A stretch of DNA of 64,000 bases. Origin: CAYUQT01 sp964596165 (lineage in GTDB: Bacteria > Planctomycetota > Phycisphaerae > UBA1845 > JAFGLZ01). A program made the translations under genes and the position numbers. Positions 46,001 to 54,540 of this stretch are shown here, piece by piece (positions within the stretch are counted from its first letter, which is position 1; every line of letters starts with the position of its first letter). The stretch spans positions 6,838 through 70,837 of the forward strand of contig CAZQTW010000030.1 of the NCBI GenBank assembly GCA_964596165.1, in the 5' to 3' direction. Under the pieces are notes generated by a model. That model ran no database searches and was not told where the DNA came from. It saw only the letters and a program-made list of their open reading frames with translations.

Positions 46001-47086
46001 AGAGGACTCCGAACCACAGGGACCGGGAGCGGGGCCTAGGGTCCGGTCAACAAAGCGCCGTCGAAGAACACCTCGCGATCCACGATCCCACGGTATCGTG
46101 CCTCGGCATGAAGGTGCGAACCGAGTGCCGGACCCGAGCCCCTAGACCCTAGGCCCTGTCTTCAACTCATAGGGCCACGCGACCAGCCCGCCGTCCATGA
46201 ACTTGACGTTTGCAAAGCCCGCACCGGCCAGGATGCGTTGGGCCTCGTAGCCGCGGAGGCTGATCTTGCAGTACGCGATAATCTCCTTGTTGCGCGGCAG
46301 CTCGCCCAGACGGTCGCGAAGCTTGCCCAGGCCGATGTACACCACCCGCGGGTCGTCGATTCGCATCTGGTCGATCTCGGCCGGAGTCCGGACGTCGAGG
46401 AGCACGATGTCATCGCCCCGCTGCAGCTTTGCGCGGACCTCCTGAGGCGTGATCGACGCGGCAATCCCGTCGCGCTTGTTTCGGATGATGTTCGCGGCGT
46501 GGGCTACGTTGTCGATCGGCGCCGAATACGGCGGAGCATACGACAAGTCAATCGCGGAGACGTCGTCGATCGAACCGCCGAAGTGCATCGCCGCGGCCAA
46601 CACGTCGATTCGCTTGGCGCACTCGCCCGGACCGACCACCTGAGCGCCGAGCAGCCGGTCGGTCTTCGCGTCGGCAATCAGCTTGACGAGAATCGGCTTG
46701 CTGCCGGGATAGTAGTGCGCCCGATCGGGTCCGGGATTCAACGAGATCCTTACCTCATGGCCCGCGAGCCGTGCCTGCCGCTCGGTCAGGCCGGTCCGGG
46801 CGACCGAATAGTCGAAGACTTTGAAGATGCAGGTCCCCAGAATACCCTCGAATCGGCTGTCGCGGCCCGCAAGGTTGTCGCCGATCACACGCCCATGCTT
46901 GTTGGCCGTCGAACCCAGCGGGATAAAGACTTTCTGCCCGGTGACCCGATGGGTGCATTCGGTGCAATCGCCGCCGGCGTAGATGTCGGTATCGCTGGTC
47001 CGGCAGCGATCGTCTATGGCGATCGCGCCGGTGGCCCCGAGGGCCAGTCCGGCTTGTCGGGCCAGCTCGACGTTGGGGCGGACGCC
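44451..47086. repeat. 2,636-bp direct repeat, left copy
   Basis: It matches 52991-55626 with a constant offset of 8,540 bases. Identity begins at GGCAAGCGCC and ends at GCGGACGCC. All translations I compared in several frames are identical, so there are no visible mismatches. It contains zwf and the 3' part of the CoA-disulfide reductase gene. Confidence 0.95.
46142..47086 (-). pseudogene. CoA-disulfide reductase-rhodanese, 3' fragment only
   Basis: 314 codons of the C-terminal part of the gene at 54682-56391, including the rhodanese domain with YCKISLRGYEA. The N-terminal FAD domain with GGVAAG and the redox Cys is missing; the sequence switches at 47087 to antisense of cas1. The frame stays open through that junction by chance. 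It cannot be an active reductase. Confidence 0.9.
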
Positions 47087-47725
47087 CGGGATCCGACGTT
47101 CCATCGGGACATCGAACACCTCTCGGAATTGACGCGATCGGCCGCGGAAGCGGAAAACCGACAGTCGCTGTTGGGCACGGAAGGCGCGGCCGCGCGGGTC
47201 TACTTTGGCCGGTTTGCCGGCATGCTGCGAGAGGCGGACGGGAACGGCGGTCCGCTGTTTGACTTTGCACACCGCAATCGACGGCCGCCTCGCGATCCAG
47301 TCAATGCGTTGCTGTCGCTGGCGTACGCATGCTTGTGCAAGGACGTCCTGTCGGCGGTCGCGGCGGTCGGGCTGGACCCGTATCTCGGGGCGCTGCACGA
47401 GTCGCGCCGAGGACAGCCCGCCCTGGCGTTGGACCTCATGGAGGAGTTCCGACCGATTATCGCCGACTCGGTTGTGTTGACGCTGATCAACAACCGAATG
47501 CTGTCCTCCTCGGATTTCCACCGGGGCCGTCAGAGCTGCAACCTGACGGACAAGGGGCGCAAGGCGTTCTTCGAGGCATACGAACGGCGCAAGACGGAAG
47601 AATGCACGCACCCGGTGTTCGACTACAAGACAAGCTACGTACGATTGATCGAGATGCAGGCGCGGGTCATGGCGCGGTTCATGACCGGGCAGATCCCGGC
47701 GTACGCCGGATTTCGCACGAGGTGA
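47087..47725 (+). pseudogene. cas1: Cas1 C-terminal fragment
   Basis: 212 codons of the CRISPR integrase Cas1, about two thirds of a normal protein. It begins RDPTFHRDIEHLSELTRSAA directly at the duplication border. The helical catalytic domain is present: LLGTEGAAARVYF (catalytic Glu), RRPPRDPVNALLSLAYACLC, GLDPYLGALHESRRG (catalytic His) and DLMEEFRPIIADSV (catalytic acidic residues). The N-terminal beta domain is missing, as is any fused Cas4, and no start codon is near. The style resembles Cas1 of Cas4-Cas1 fusions (types I-G and V-B), but this is only a family impression. cas2 follows after 3 bases. Confidence 0.92.
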
Positions 47726-47728
47726 CGC

Positions 47729-48016
47729 ATGAGTCCGATGAGCACCGTATGGATCGCATACGACATCCGCAGCCCGAAACGGTGGCGGCAGGTGAACCGC
47801 ATCGTGAGGGGTTACGGCGGTCGACTGCAATTCAGCGTCTTCGAGTGTTTGCTGAGCGAGACGCAGCTCGAGGAATTGCGCGCCAAGCTGGACCCGGTGT
47901 TGGATCACCATGAGGATCGATTGATGATCGCGCGGTTGTGCGCGCGGTGCAGCGCGGATGTCGAGCTTTGGGGAGAGGAAGTGAGGCGGCAGAAACCAGG
48001 GGCCTTGATTGTGTAG
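47729..48016 (+). CDS. cas2: Cas2 CRISPR adaptation protein
   Basis: The product has 95 residues: STVWIAYDIRSPKRWRQVNR then IVRGYGGRLQFSVFECLLSE. The beta-strand Y-D-I motif with the metal Asp and the Y/F-S-V-F-E block are typical of Cas2. It forms the Cas1-Cas2 integrase scaffold. The ATG at 47729 follows GAGGTGA, which overlaps the cas1 stop, so the two were translated together. The gene is complete even though its partner cas1 is not. Confidence 0.93.
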   Translation: MSPMSTVWIAYDIRSPKRWRQVNRIVRGYGGRLQFSVFECLLSETQLEELRAKLDPVLDHHEDRLMIARLCARCSADVELWGEEVRRQKPGALIV

Positions 48017-48255
48017 GTCAAGAAGGATAGGGTGGCGCTATACGGTACCAGGGTCATTGACAAGTGGATCGGGACCGCGAGCAGGTCCGGTGATGGCCGA
48101 ATCCGGCGGGCCGCTCGCGATGGCGCAACTGACGAGGGAAACACGGATTGTGATGTCGGAACAGAAGATGGTTGTTCGCCGCTGGGTCGAGTTGCCGAGG
48201 CCTCTCGCAAAGGCACTGGCAAGACTGGTCATCGCAGCCAGTTGCGATCGGCGGG
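48017..48255 (+). promoter_or_regulatory. candidate CRISPR leader
   Basis: 239 bases between the cas2 stop and the first repeat, with no gene. TTGACA at 48056-48061 could be a -35 for array transcription, but no good -10 follows. The place is right for a leader if the array is read rightward. Confidence 0.4.
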
Positions 48256-48433
48256 CATAACGTACTGAAGAGGACGTAATCGCACCGGACACGTGGGGTA
48301 TGCCCATGATCACCGCGCGCGTTCACGCATAACGTACTGAAGAGGACGTAATCGCACCGGACACATCAACCAGCAAGGAATTGTCTTCGTAAAGACAATC
48401 ATAACGTACTGAAGAGGACGTAATCGCACCGGA
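48256..48433. CRISPR. CRISPR array, three repeats and two spacers
   Basis: Repeats start at 48256, 48328 and 48400, exactly 72 bases apart. The shared core is 34 bases (from CATAACGTACTGAAG to ATCGCACCGGA). The first two repeats also share the next CAC, so a 37-base repeat with 35-base spacers fits; the third repeat has TAG there and is degenerate or terminal. Spacers are 48293-48327 and 48365-48399. The array is directly downstream of cas2. No effector gene or tracrRNA-like anti-repeat was seen in the window. Confidence 0.93.
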
Positions 48434-48763
48434 TAGAGCGCCGTTTCCTTCGGTGGCTCCGATGGTGGCGGGCCTGGAGCGATCTCTCGCCCCAGCGGGG
48501 CTTATCGGGTCGGCGTAACACACTTTCCGCAGGACTGACCGTCCTGGGCCGTCTTCGACCGCCCCCTGACCGGGCCGGAGCGGTTGATCATCGATCGCAG
48601 CGATCCCCCCGTCCATAAGTTCGGCTTACGAGGCACAGGCCGCTACGATCGGGCGGACAGCAAACGTCCCCCGGGGTGAACTGGTCCCCCGCTCGCGGGC
48701 CGCGGCTCGGCGGGAAGTTTGCCCTTCCGCGCATGATGTCGTTACGTGCAATCGCGAAAGGCG
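48434..48763. other. region between CRISPR array and PEP-CTERM gene
   Basis: No gene is supported. A hairpin CAGGAC/GTCCTG (48530-48535 with 48541-48546) lies about 100 bases after the array and could end its transcript, but has no T-run. An effector gene would not fit here. Confidence 0.5.
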
Positions 48764-50227
48764 TCACGCCATGCGGCGGCGGACCTTGAGGCCAAGCAGC
48801 GACGTCACGCCGATCAGGGCAAGTGTCGCGGGCTCGGGCACCACCGTGACCTGCGCGGTATCCGAGCCGGTCAGGCCGGTCGCGTCCGTGGTCCGCAGGC
48901 CGATCGTGTACGTCCCGTCCGCATTCAAGAACGGTTCATAGAGAGCCCGGGTCAGACTCAGCAACGGGTTGCCGGTCGAGAAATCGTACGTGCCGTCGTT
49001 GTTGAGGTCCCACTCGTACCGGACGATCGTATCGCCGAGCGCGACATCGACGTCGAACGAGCCGGACGCATCGAGGTTCAGGTCGTTCCACCCCATCTTG
49101 TCGATCAGATACCCCCCGCCGGCCTCGGCAACGGGCGCCGTGCTCAGGCCGATCTGCTCGATCCAAGCGCTGAGTTGAAACCCGTGTGGGTTGGGGGAAT
49201 CGCCGGCGTTGTTCACGATCGCCTGGACGATGTTGAGGCCGTCGACAAATAGCGTTTGATCGGTAACGTTGGGCAAGTCCGCCGGCGCGCCGAATCCGCC
49301 CGTATGGCCGGCCACCGTGGTCCCGTTGAGGGTGAAAGCCAACGTGGAGTTGTCGCTCCCGATGTTGCCCGCCAGTCGGAACAGCTTGCCGGTCCGGTCC
49401 AAATGGAAGCCGGTCTGGTACGTATAGTCGCCCACGGGAAGGTCGCTCGTTCCACCGGCGCTCTCTTGCGGGGCGATCCAGCGCGCCGCGGAATCCACCC
49501 CGTACCAAGCCGGGTGCTTGGCGATGCTCTTGGCGGCGCTGAGCGTGATGCCCGCCGGAGCCGACGTGAGGACCCAGTCGTCGTCCGGATTGCCCGGCGC
49601 GATCGTCGTACCGGTCGCCTCGTCGTAGGCCGTCGAAAGGTTCACGACGGGCGCAGCCCCTGAGCCGGTGAGGCCGTCGACCCGAAGCCCCGACGGATTG
49701 GCGCCCGCGCCGCCGTTGACAACGTAGAACTCCAGGACGTTGGTTCCGGGCTTGAAGTCCCCGGTGATCGTGAACGACGTATACCCGCCGAAGCCGCCGG
49801 AGACGACGCCCTTGTCGACGCCGTTCAGCCGAACGCCCCCGCCGTCGTCGGTGGCCAACAGCCCGCTGATCGACACGGTCTGCGTCGGCAGACCCGGCAC
49901 GTCAAACAAGAGCCGATAGACATACTCGCCCGGCGCGACGTTTCCACTGTCGTCGGTACGGGGCGTGATCCATCGCGACGCACCGGTGTTGGCGATCCAC
50001 GGCGGCGACGGGATCGGATCGGTGGTGTAGGCCGACGGTCCGGGGTACGTGGGGTCGGCACTGGAGACGAGGCGATAGTGGGGGTCCACCGCCTGGCTCG
50101 GCAACGCGTTTCGGGCGTCGTCGACGCCGGTGTTGTAGAGGGTATTGAGCGGGTCGGCCACGGCCGAAGCCGAGGCCAGCGCCAGCATCCCCAGTACGGT
50201 CGGAATCCGGAATGTGCAACGTTTCAT
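48764..50227 (-). CDS. PEP-CTERM exported protein, large
   Basis: The product has 487 residues from 50227 (MKRCTFRIPTVLGMLALASA). After the signal peptide come two related beta-rich halves with WITP/WIAP-type blocks (ASRWITPRTDDSGNVAPGEY and AARWIAPQESAGG then LPVGDYTYQ), each ending in a lectin-like NVLEFYVVNGGAGANPSGLR or NIVQAIVNNAGDSPNPHGFQ. A PKD-like domain follows (YEWDLNNDGTYDFSTGNPLL). The tail VVPEPATLALIGVTSLLG and VRRRMA is a PEP-CTERM signal. The halves resemble galactose-binding modules. The substrate is unknown. Confidence 0.9.
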   Translation of the reverse strand: MKRCTFRIPTVLGMLALASASAVADPLNTLYNTGVDDARNALPSQAVDPHYRLVSSADPTYPGPSAYTTDPIPSPPWIANTGASRWITPRTDDSGNVAPGEYVYRLLFDVPGLPTQTVSISGLLATDDGGGVRLNGVDKGVVSGGFGGYTSFTITGDFKPGTNVLEFYVVNGGAGANPSGLRVDGLTGSGAAPVVNLSTAYDEATGTTIAPGNPDDDWVLTSAPAGITLSAAKSIAKHPAWYGVDSAARWIAPQESAGGTSDLPVGDYTYQTGFHLDRTGKLFRLAGNIGSDNSTLAFTLNGTTVAGHTGGFGAPADLPNVTDQTLFVDGLNIVQAIVNNAGDSPNPHGFQLSAWIEQIGLSTAPVAEAGGGYLIDKMGWNDLNLDASGSFDVDVALGDTIVRYEWDLNNDGTYDFSTGNPLLSLTRALYEPFLNADGTYTIGLRTTDATGLTGSDTAQVTVVPEPATLALIGVTSLLGLKVRRRMA

Positions 50228-50289
50228 GGTCTCTCTCTCCACCCCAATGCCTCCTTTGGCGAAGGCTCGAGTCCAAGACTCACGCGATC

Positions 50290-51381
50290 TCACAACGTTC
50301 GGCGGCGGAGCACGGCCAGTCCGCCCAACGTCAACAGCAGCACCGTTGCCGGCTCGGGGACGACGAAGTTGAAATACGCGTCGTCCAGGAGCGTCGCGAC
50401 GTCATAGCCGCCGTTGCCGTAGGTTCGGAAGGTCAGCGTATGGCTCGTCCCGTGGACGGTAAAGGGGTCTGTCGTCCGCCGGACCCACGTGGCGGTGTCG
50501 ACCACGTGGCTGCCGTAGATCGAGACCCCGTCGAGGAAGACCTCGAGGTAGTTGCCCGGCTGGCCGATATTGGTGCGGTTCCGCTCCAACCAGGTCAGGT
50601 TGTACGTCACGCCGTCTTCGAAATCGCCGACGACCTGGCTCAGCTCGGCCCATCCCTGCATGAAGGCGAGCTGGTTCCCCTCCGGCGACGGCCCGCCGAA
50701 GCCGACGTTGTCGTAGAGGGCCCTGCACAGACCTGCCCCACCGCCGAAGCTCCACGCCACCCCGGCCGCCCCATTGGGCGTGTACTGGAAACTGTTGGGT
50801 CCGATGACGTAATCCTCGAACCCGTGGTTTGTCGGCGCCGGCGCCCACCGCTCGACGAGGACACTGTCCCACAGCGCCGTATTGTCATAGGCGCCCTGGT
50901 TGTTCCGAAGCACGAGCGAATGGGTTGTCCCGGTCGCGGTGAAGGACGAACTGATCACCCGTTTGTACTGCGAGTCGAGGCGGGCGATGTCGTGTTCGGC
51001 GACGACGGTCTGGCCGCCCAACGTCACTTGGGGTCGAGCGACCTCGCCCGTTCCAAATTGGCCGCGCTCGTTCTCGAAATAGTTGACGCGGTACATCCGG
51101 CCCGGCTCGAATCCGGAGACCTCCTGGACGATCGCGCTCTGCATTTGCGTGAACGCGACCCAACCGCCGTCGGGGATCGGCGCCCCGTTGTTGAACGGTC
51201 CGGCGGTGTCGTTTCTCCCGGCACCTCCGTAGACGGCCCAGTAATCGATCGGTCCGTAGCCGGGCCAGGGCGGCGCAGCGCCGCTCTCAAAACTCGCGTT
51301 CAAGACGACGGGCGACGACCGGGCGCCTGCCGTCGACAGCAAAACCACGCCCGCGCAACATACCCACCTGAAAGCCTTCAT
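50290..51381 (-). CDS. PEP-CTERM exported protein with two lectin-like repeats
   Basis: The product has 363 residues from 51381 (MKAFRWVCCAGVVLLSTAGA). Two repeats begin LNASFESGAAPPWPG and NHGFEDYVIGPNSFQYTPNG and carry similar ends (THSLVLRNNQGAYDNTALWD and SHTLTFRTYGNGGYDVATLL). This is typical of CBM-like jelly-roll domains. The tail is VVPEPATVLLLTLGGLAVLR plus RRTL. It is in tandem with the PEP-CTERM genes on both sides, with 62-bp and 107-bp gaps. Confidence 0.88.
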   Translation of the reverse strand: MKAFRWVCCAGVVLLSTAGARSSPVVLNASFESGAAPPWPGYGPIDYWAVYGGAGRNDTAGPFNNGAPIPDGGWVAFTQMQSAIVQEVSGFEPGRMYRVNYFENERGQFGTGEVARPQVTLGGQTVVAEHDIARLDSQYKRVISSSFTATGTTHSLVLRNNQGAYDNTALWDSVLVERWAPAPTNHGFEDYVIGPNSFQYTPNGAAGVAWSFGGGAGLCRALYDNVGFGGPSPEGNQLAFMQGWAELSQVVGDFEDGVTYNLTWLERNRTNIGQPGNYLEVFLDGVSIYGSHVVDTATWVRRTTDPFTVHGTSHTLTFRTYGNGGYDVATLLDDAYFNFVVPEPATVLLLTLGGLAVLRRRTL

Positions 51382-51488
51382 CTCTCCATCCCCTTCATGC
51401 ACGTGCGGATCGCAACCCGGCCCTGCGGCCATTCCCGCTCACGCCGGCAGCGTCGCCTATTGCTTCGCAGTCCTCCGACGGGGCCGGC

Positions 51489-52643
51489 CTAACGGGTCCT
51501 CCGGCCCGATTGCCGCAAGACCGATCCCAAGGCGCCCAGTGCCAGCATCGCCAACGATGCCGGTTCCGGGACGATGGCGTCGATTTCAACGATCCGCGGC
51601 CCGCCGTTACCCACCGTCCGGGTGAGCTCCACCCGGAAGTCGTCGCCCCATACCGGCCCGCCCGGGAAGATCCGATTGAGGCTCCCGTCGTAATTGTTCA
51701 GGTCGATGATATCGACCAGCACGTCTTCAACATAGAACCGAAGGAGCTCGGCGCCTCGATACTCCGATGCGCCGTCCGACGTCACGCCGATCTGATAACC
51801 ATAGAGCTCGTACGCCCTCGTAAGCTTCCACGAGATGAAGTCGATCGTCTCGGCGCCGGGATCAAAGGTATTGTTCCGATTGTCTCCGACGCCCGCGTCG
51901 GAGAAGATGAAGGTCGTCGGTTCGATGCCCCCGTCGTTGTTGCCGAAGGCGTCCTCAATCGTGTCGCCGGGGATCGACGGGCTACTGGCGAAGCCGAACG
52001 CCAGCCCCGGCGCCTCGTCTCCCGGCCCGTTGGTAGTGGCATTGAACAGAATCGGGTCGACAAACGCCTGTGGAGGTGGCGCGTCCGGCACGATGGCGTC
52101 GATCTCGCTAATGCGCGGGCCGACGTTCTGCCGCGTCAGGTTGATGTCGAACCGGCCGGCCACCTGCGGGATCGAAAAGTATCGGTCCACCGTGCCGCTC
52201 TGAGCGTTGTCGTCGAAGAAGTCGTCGAGCTCGCCCGCGGAGAAGAACGCGAACAACTGGGTCCCGCGATTGTACCCCGGCGGGCCTTCCGCACCGAGCC
52301 CGACCCGGTAGCCATTCACCACCACAGGCACCGTGGTGTTCCAGCCGATGGAGTCAACCGTCTCCCCCCCGTCACCGAGGGTCTGGTTGCCGTTGTCCGG
52401 AGTGCCCGTGTCACTGAAGAGAAACGTGCCCGGTTCGATCGGCCCGGCGTTCTGGCCGAACGCCTCCTGGACCTGATCGGTGCCGAACAACGGCGGGCTC
52501 GTCGAGAAGTTGAAGCTCAGCCCCGGCGGTTCGTCCCCCGCGCCGTTGGTCGTCGCGTTCCATAAGACGCTGTCGACCGTACTTGCGTGCGTGAACCCTA
52601 CCCCAAACAAAATGAGCGATGCCACGAGCACGTGCGTCTTCAT
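51489..52643 (-). CDS. PEP-CTERM exported protein with internal duplication
   Basis: The product has 384 residues from 52643 (MKTHVLVASLILFGVGFTHA). It is two copies of a domain of about 175 residues. Copy 1 starts VDSVLWNATTNGAGDEPPGL and ends RISEIDAIVPD. Copy 2 starts VDPILFNATTNGPGDEAPGL and ends RIVEIDAIVPEPA. They are followed by a PEP-CTERM tail (LAMLALGALGSVLRQ, then SGRRTR). The domain is not one I can name. It is the first gene of the three PEP-CTERM genes on this strand. Confidence 0.88.
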   Translation of the reverse strand: MKTHVLVASLILFGVGFTHASTVDSVLWNATTNGAGDEPPGLSFNFSTSPPLFGTDQVQEAFGQNAGPIEPGTFLFSDTGTPDNGNQTLGDGGETVDSIGWNTTVPVVVNGYRVGLGAEGPPGYNRGTQLFAFFSAGELDDFFDDNAQSGTVDRYFSIPQVAGRFDINLTRQNVGPRISEIDAIVPDAPPPQAFVDPILFNATTNGPGDEAPGLAFGFASSPSIPGDTIEDAFGNNDGGIEPTTFIFSDAGVGDNRNNTFDPGAETIDFISWKLTRAYELYGYQIGVTSDGASEYRGAELLRFYVEDVLVDIIDLNNYDGSLNRIFPGGPVWGDDFRVELTRTVGNGGPRIVEIDAIVPEPASLAMLALGALGSVLRQSGRRTR

Positions 52644-52986
52644 CGAGTGTGCCTCCTCCTCTTCCGAACACGTACGCAAGGCCCCCCTGCTCCCTCCATC
52701 CGAAGTGACACTACTAGTCTACAGCCACGCACAAAGAGAATTCAAGAAAAAACCGTGATCTGATTTCGAAATCCTTGATCGACGAATTGTCCGATAGCCC
52801 CTTCCAAGATAAGATAGGGTGGGCGACAGGTTGCCCATCCCCTCTCTTGGGAGGGAAGCCAGGTCATCGACCTGAGCAGTAGACCCCTGGAGTCCCTCCC
52901 CAATCCATACTCACAATCCGGACGGACGGTCCGGCTCCGCTGGTCACCGGGATTCGGGGGTTCTGATCGTCGGCTGCGGCCCGGAG
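52644..52986. other. intergenic region with promoter of the PEP-CTERM cluster
   Basis: No gene is supported. Apart from the promoter candidate at 52716-52745, small hairpins occur around 52840 (CCCTCTCTTGGGAGGG). The right end is the 3' side of zwf. Confidence 0.45.
52716..52745 (-). promoter_or_regulatory. candidate promoter of PEP-CTERM cluster
   Basis: Read leftward: TTGAAT (52745-52740), 18-base spacer, TAGACT (52721-52716). It is about 70 bases before the start of the gene at 52643, in an AT-rich patch. Confidence 0.35.
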
Positions 52987-54540
52987 TCACGGCAAGCGCC
53001 AGGAGCGGCCGTCGGCCTCAAGGAGGTCGTCGGAGGCGCGAGGGCCCCATGAGCCGGCCTCATACTCATGGAGCGGGCAGGTCTTGTCGATGTCCTTGCC
53101 CTTTTCCCACATCGCCAGCACGGGCGACAGCAGCGCCCACGCGAGTTCGATGTTGTCGTACCGCATGAACAGCGTCTGATCGCCCAGCATGCAGTCCAGC
53201 AGCAGGCGCTCGTAAGCGTCGCGCAGTTCGCCGCCGAACACCTCGCGGTAGCTGAAATCCATCGTCAGCGCGCTCATGCAGAGCTTCGGGCCCGGCCGCT
53301 TCGCCTGGATCGTCAGCGACATGCCCTCCTCGGGCTGAACGTTGAGGACCAACACGTTCGGAGCGAGTTGTTCCGGCAGGATCGGGACGAAAATCGAGTG
53401 CGGCACGCTCTTGAAGGTCAGGGCGATCTCGCTGACGCGGCGGGCCATCCGCTTGCCCGACCGCAAGTAGAACGGCACGCCCTGCCACCGCCAGTTGTCG
53501 ATAAGCAGCTTGGTGGCCGCAAAGGTCTCCACGTGCGAATTTGCGGGCACGCCCTCTTCCTGGCGATACGCGGGCACCGGCGCGTCGCCGATCCGTCCGG
53601 CCGCGTACTGCCCCCGCACGATCCACCGGCCGAGGTCCCGCAGATCGAACGGCCGGATCGACCGCAACAGTTTGGACTTCTCGTCGCGGACGCGGTCGGC
53701 GTCGAACGACGACGGCGGTTCCATCGCCACCAGCGACAGCATTTGGAGCATGTGGTTCTGGAACATGTCGCGAAGCAGGCCGGTCTGCTCGAAGTAGCCC
53801 GCGCGATGCTCGACGCCGACGGACTCGGCCACCGTAATCTGCACGTGGTCGATGTAACGACGGTTCCAGAGCGGCTCGAACACCGCATTGGCGAACCGCA
53901 GCATCAGGATGTTCTGCACCGTGTCCTTGCCCAGGTAGTGATCGATCCGATAGAGCTGCCGCTCATCGAGGACCTGGTGGAGTTCCTTGCTGAGTGCCAC
54001 GGCGCTGTCGAGGTCGCGTCCGAAAGGTTTCTCGACGATCACGCGGCGCCAGGCCGCGCGCTCGTCCGCCTCCTCCGTCAGACGGGACCCACCGAGCCTG
54101 GCCGCCACCACCCCGTAGAGCGGCGGGGGAATCGCCAGATAGAACACGCGGTTGCCGGCGGTGCCGTGACGCGATTCCAATTCGGCCAGCCGTCGCGAGA
54201 TCGAATCGTAGAGATCGCCGCTCTGGTAATCGCCCGCCGCATAGTAGCCGTGCGCGACGAAGGCCTTTCGTTCGGTCTCGGCGGCGTCCCCGACGGCCTT
54301 GGACAGCGAGTCCATGACCGCCCGGCGAAAGGCGTCGTCGGTCATCGGAGTTCGCGCGCAACCGAGAACGAAGAACTGCTTGGGGAGTAATCCTCGCTGA
54401 AAGAGGCTGAACAACGACGGCAGGAGTTTGCGGTGCGTCAGGTCGCCCGACGCGCCGAAGATGACCACCCCGCACGGGTCGGGCCGGGCTTCCGTGCAGA
54501 ACATGTCGCTGACGCGAAAATGGAGCTTCGCCTTGGACAC
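52987..54540 (-). CDS. zwf: glucose-6-phosphate dehydrogenase, right duplicate
   Basis: The product has 517 residues and forms NADPH and 6-phosphogluconolactone from glucose-6-phosphate. GASGDLTHRKL and RIDHYLGKD are present. The GTG start at 54540 follows GGAG. It is the last gene of the leftward run arsR-like, thioredoxin, CoA-disulfide reductase, zwf, with 141 bp to the gene before it. In that spacer, inverted arms GGGCCTAGGGTC (54572-54583) and GACCCTAGGCCC (54685-54696) lie 101 bases apart. The context suggests that it supplies NADPH to thiol-repair enzymes. This is the copy in its natural context. Confidence 0.96.
   Translation of the reverse strand: MSKAKLHFRVSDMFCTEARPDPCGVVIFGASGDLTHRKLLPSLFSLFQRGLLPKQFFVLGCARTPMTDDAFRRAVMDSLSKAVGDAAETERKAFVAHGYYAAGDYQSGDLYDSISRRLAELESRHGTAGNRVFYLAIPPPLYGVVAARLGGSRLTEEADERAAWRRVIVEKPFGRDLDSAVALSKELHQVLDERQLYRIDHYLGKDTVQNILMLRFANAVFEPLWNRRYIDHVQITVAESVGVEHRAGYFEQTGLLRDMFQNHMLQMLSLVAMEPPSSFDADRVRDEKSKLLRSIRPFDLRDLGRWIVRGQYAAGRIGDAPVPAYRQEEGVPANSHVETFAATKLLIDNWRWQGVPFYLRSGKRMARRVSEIALTFKSVPHSIFVPILPEQLAPNVLVLNVQPEEGMSLTIQAKRPGPKLCMSALTMDFSYREVFGGELRDAYERLLLDCMLGDQTLFMRYDNIELAWALLSPVLAMWEKGKDIDKTCPLHEYEAGSWGPRASDDLLEADGRSWRLP

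Noticed and set aside
46142..47911. A 589-codon leftward frame joining the reductase fragment to antisense of cas1 and cas2
   Set aside because: It is open only by chance in GC-rich DNA; the part right of 47086 has no similarity to a reductase and opposes real cas genes.
48184..48255. A fourth, degenerate CRISPR repeat before the first one
   Set aside because: Sequence 72 bases upstream of repeat 1 does not resemble the repeat core.
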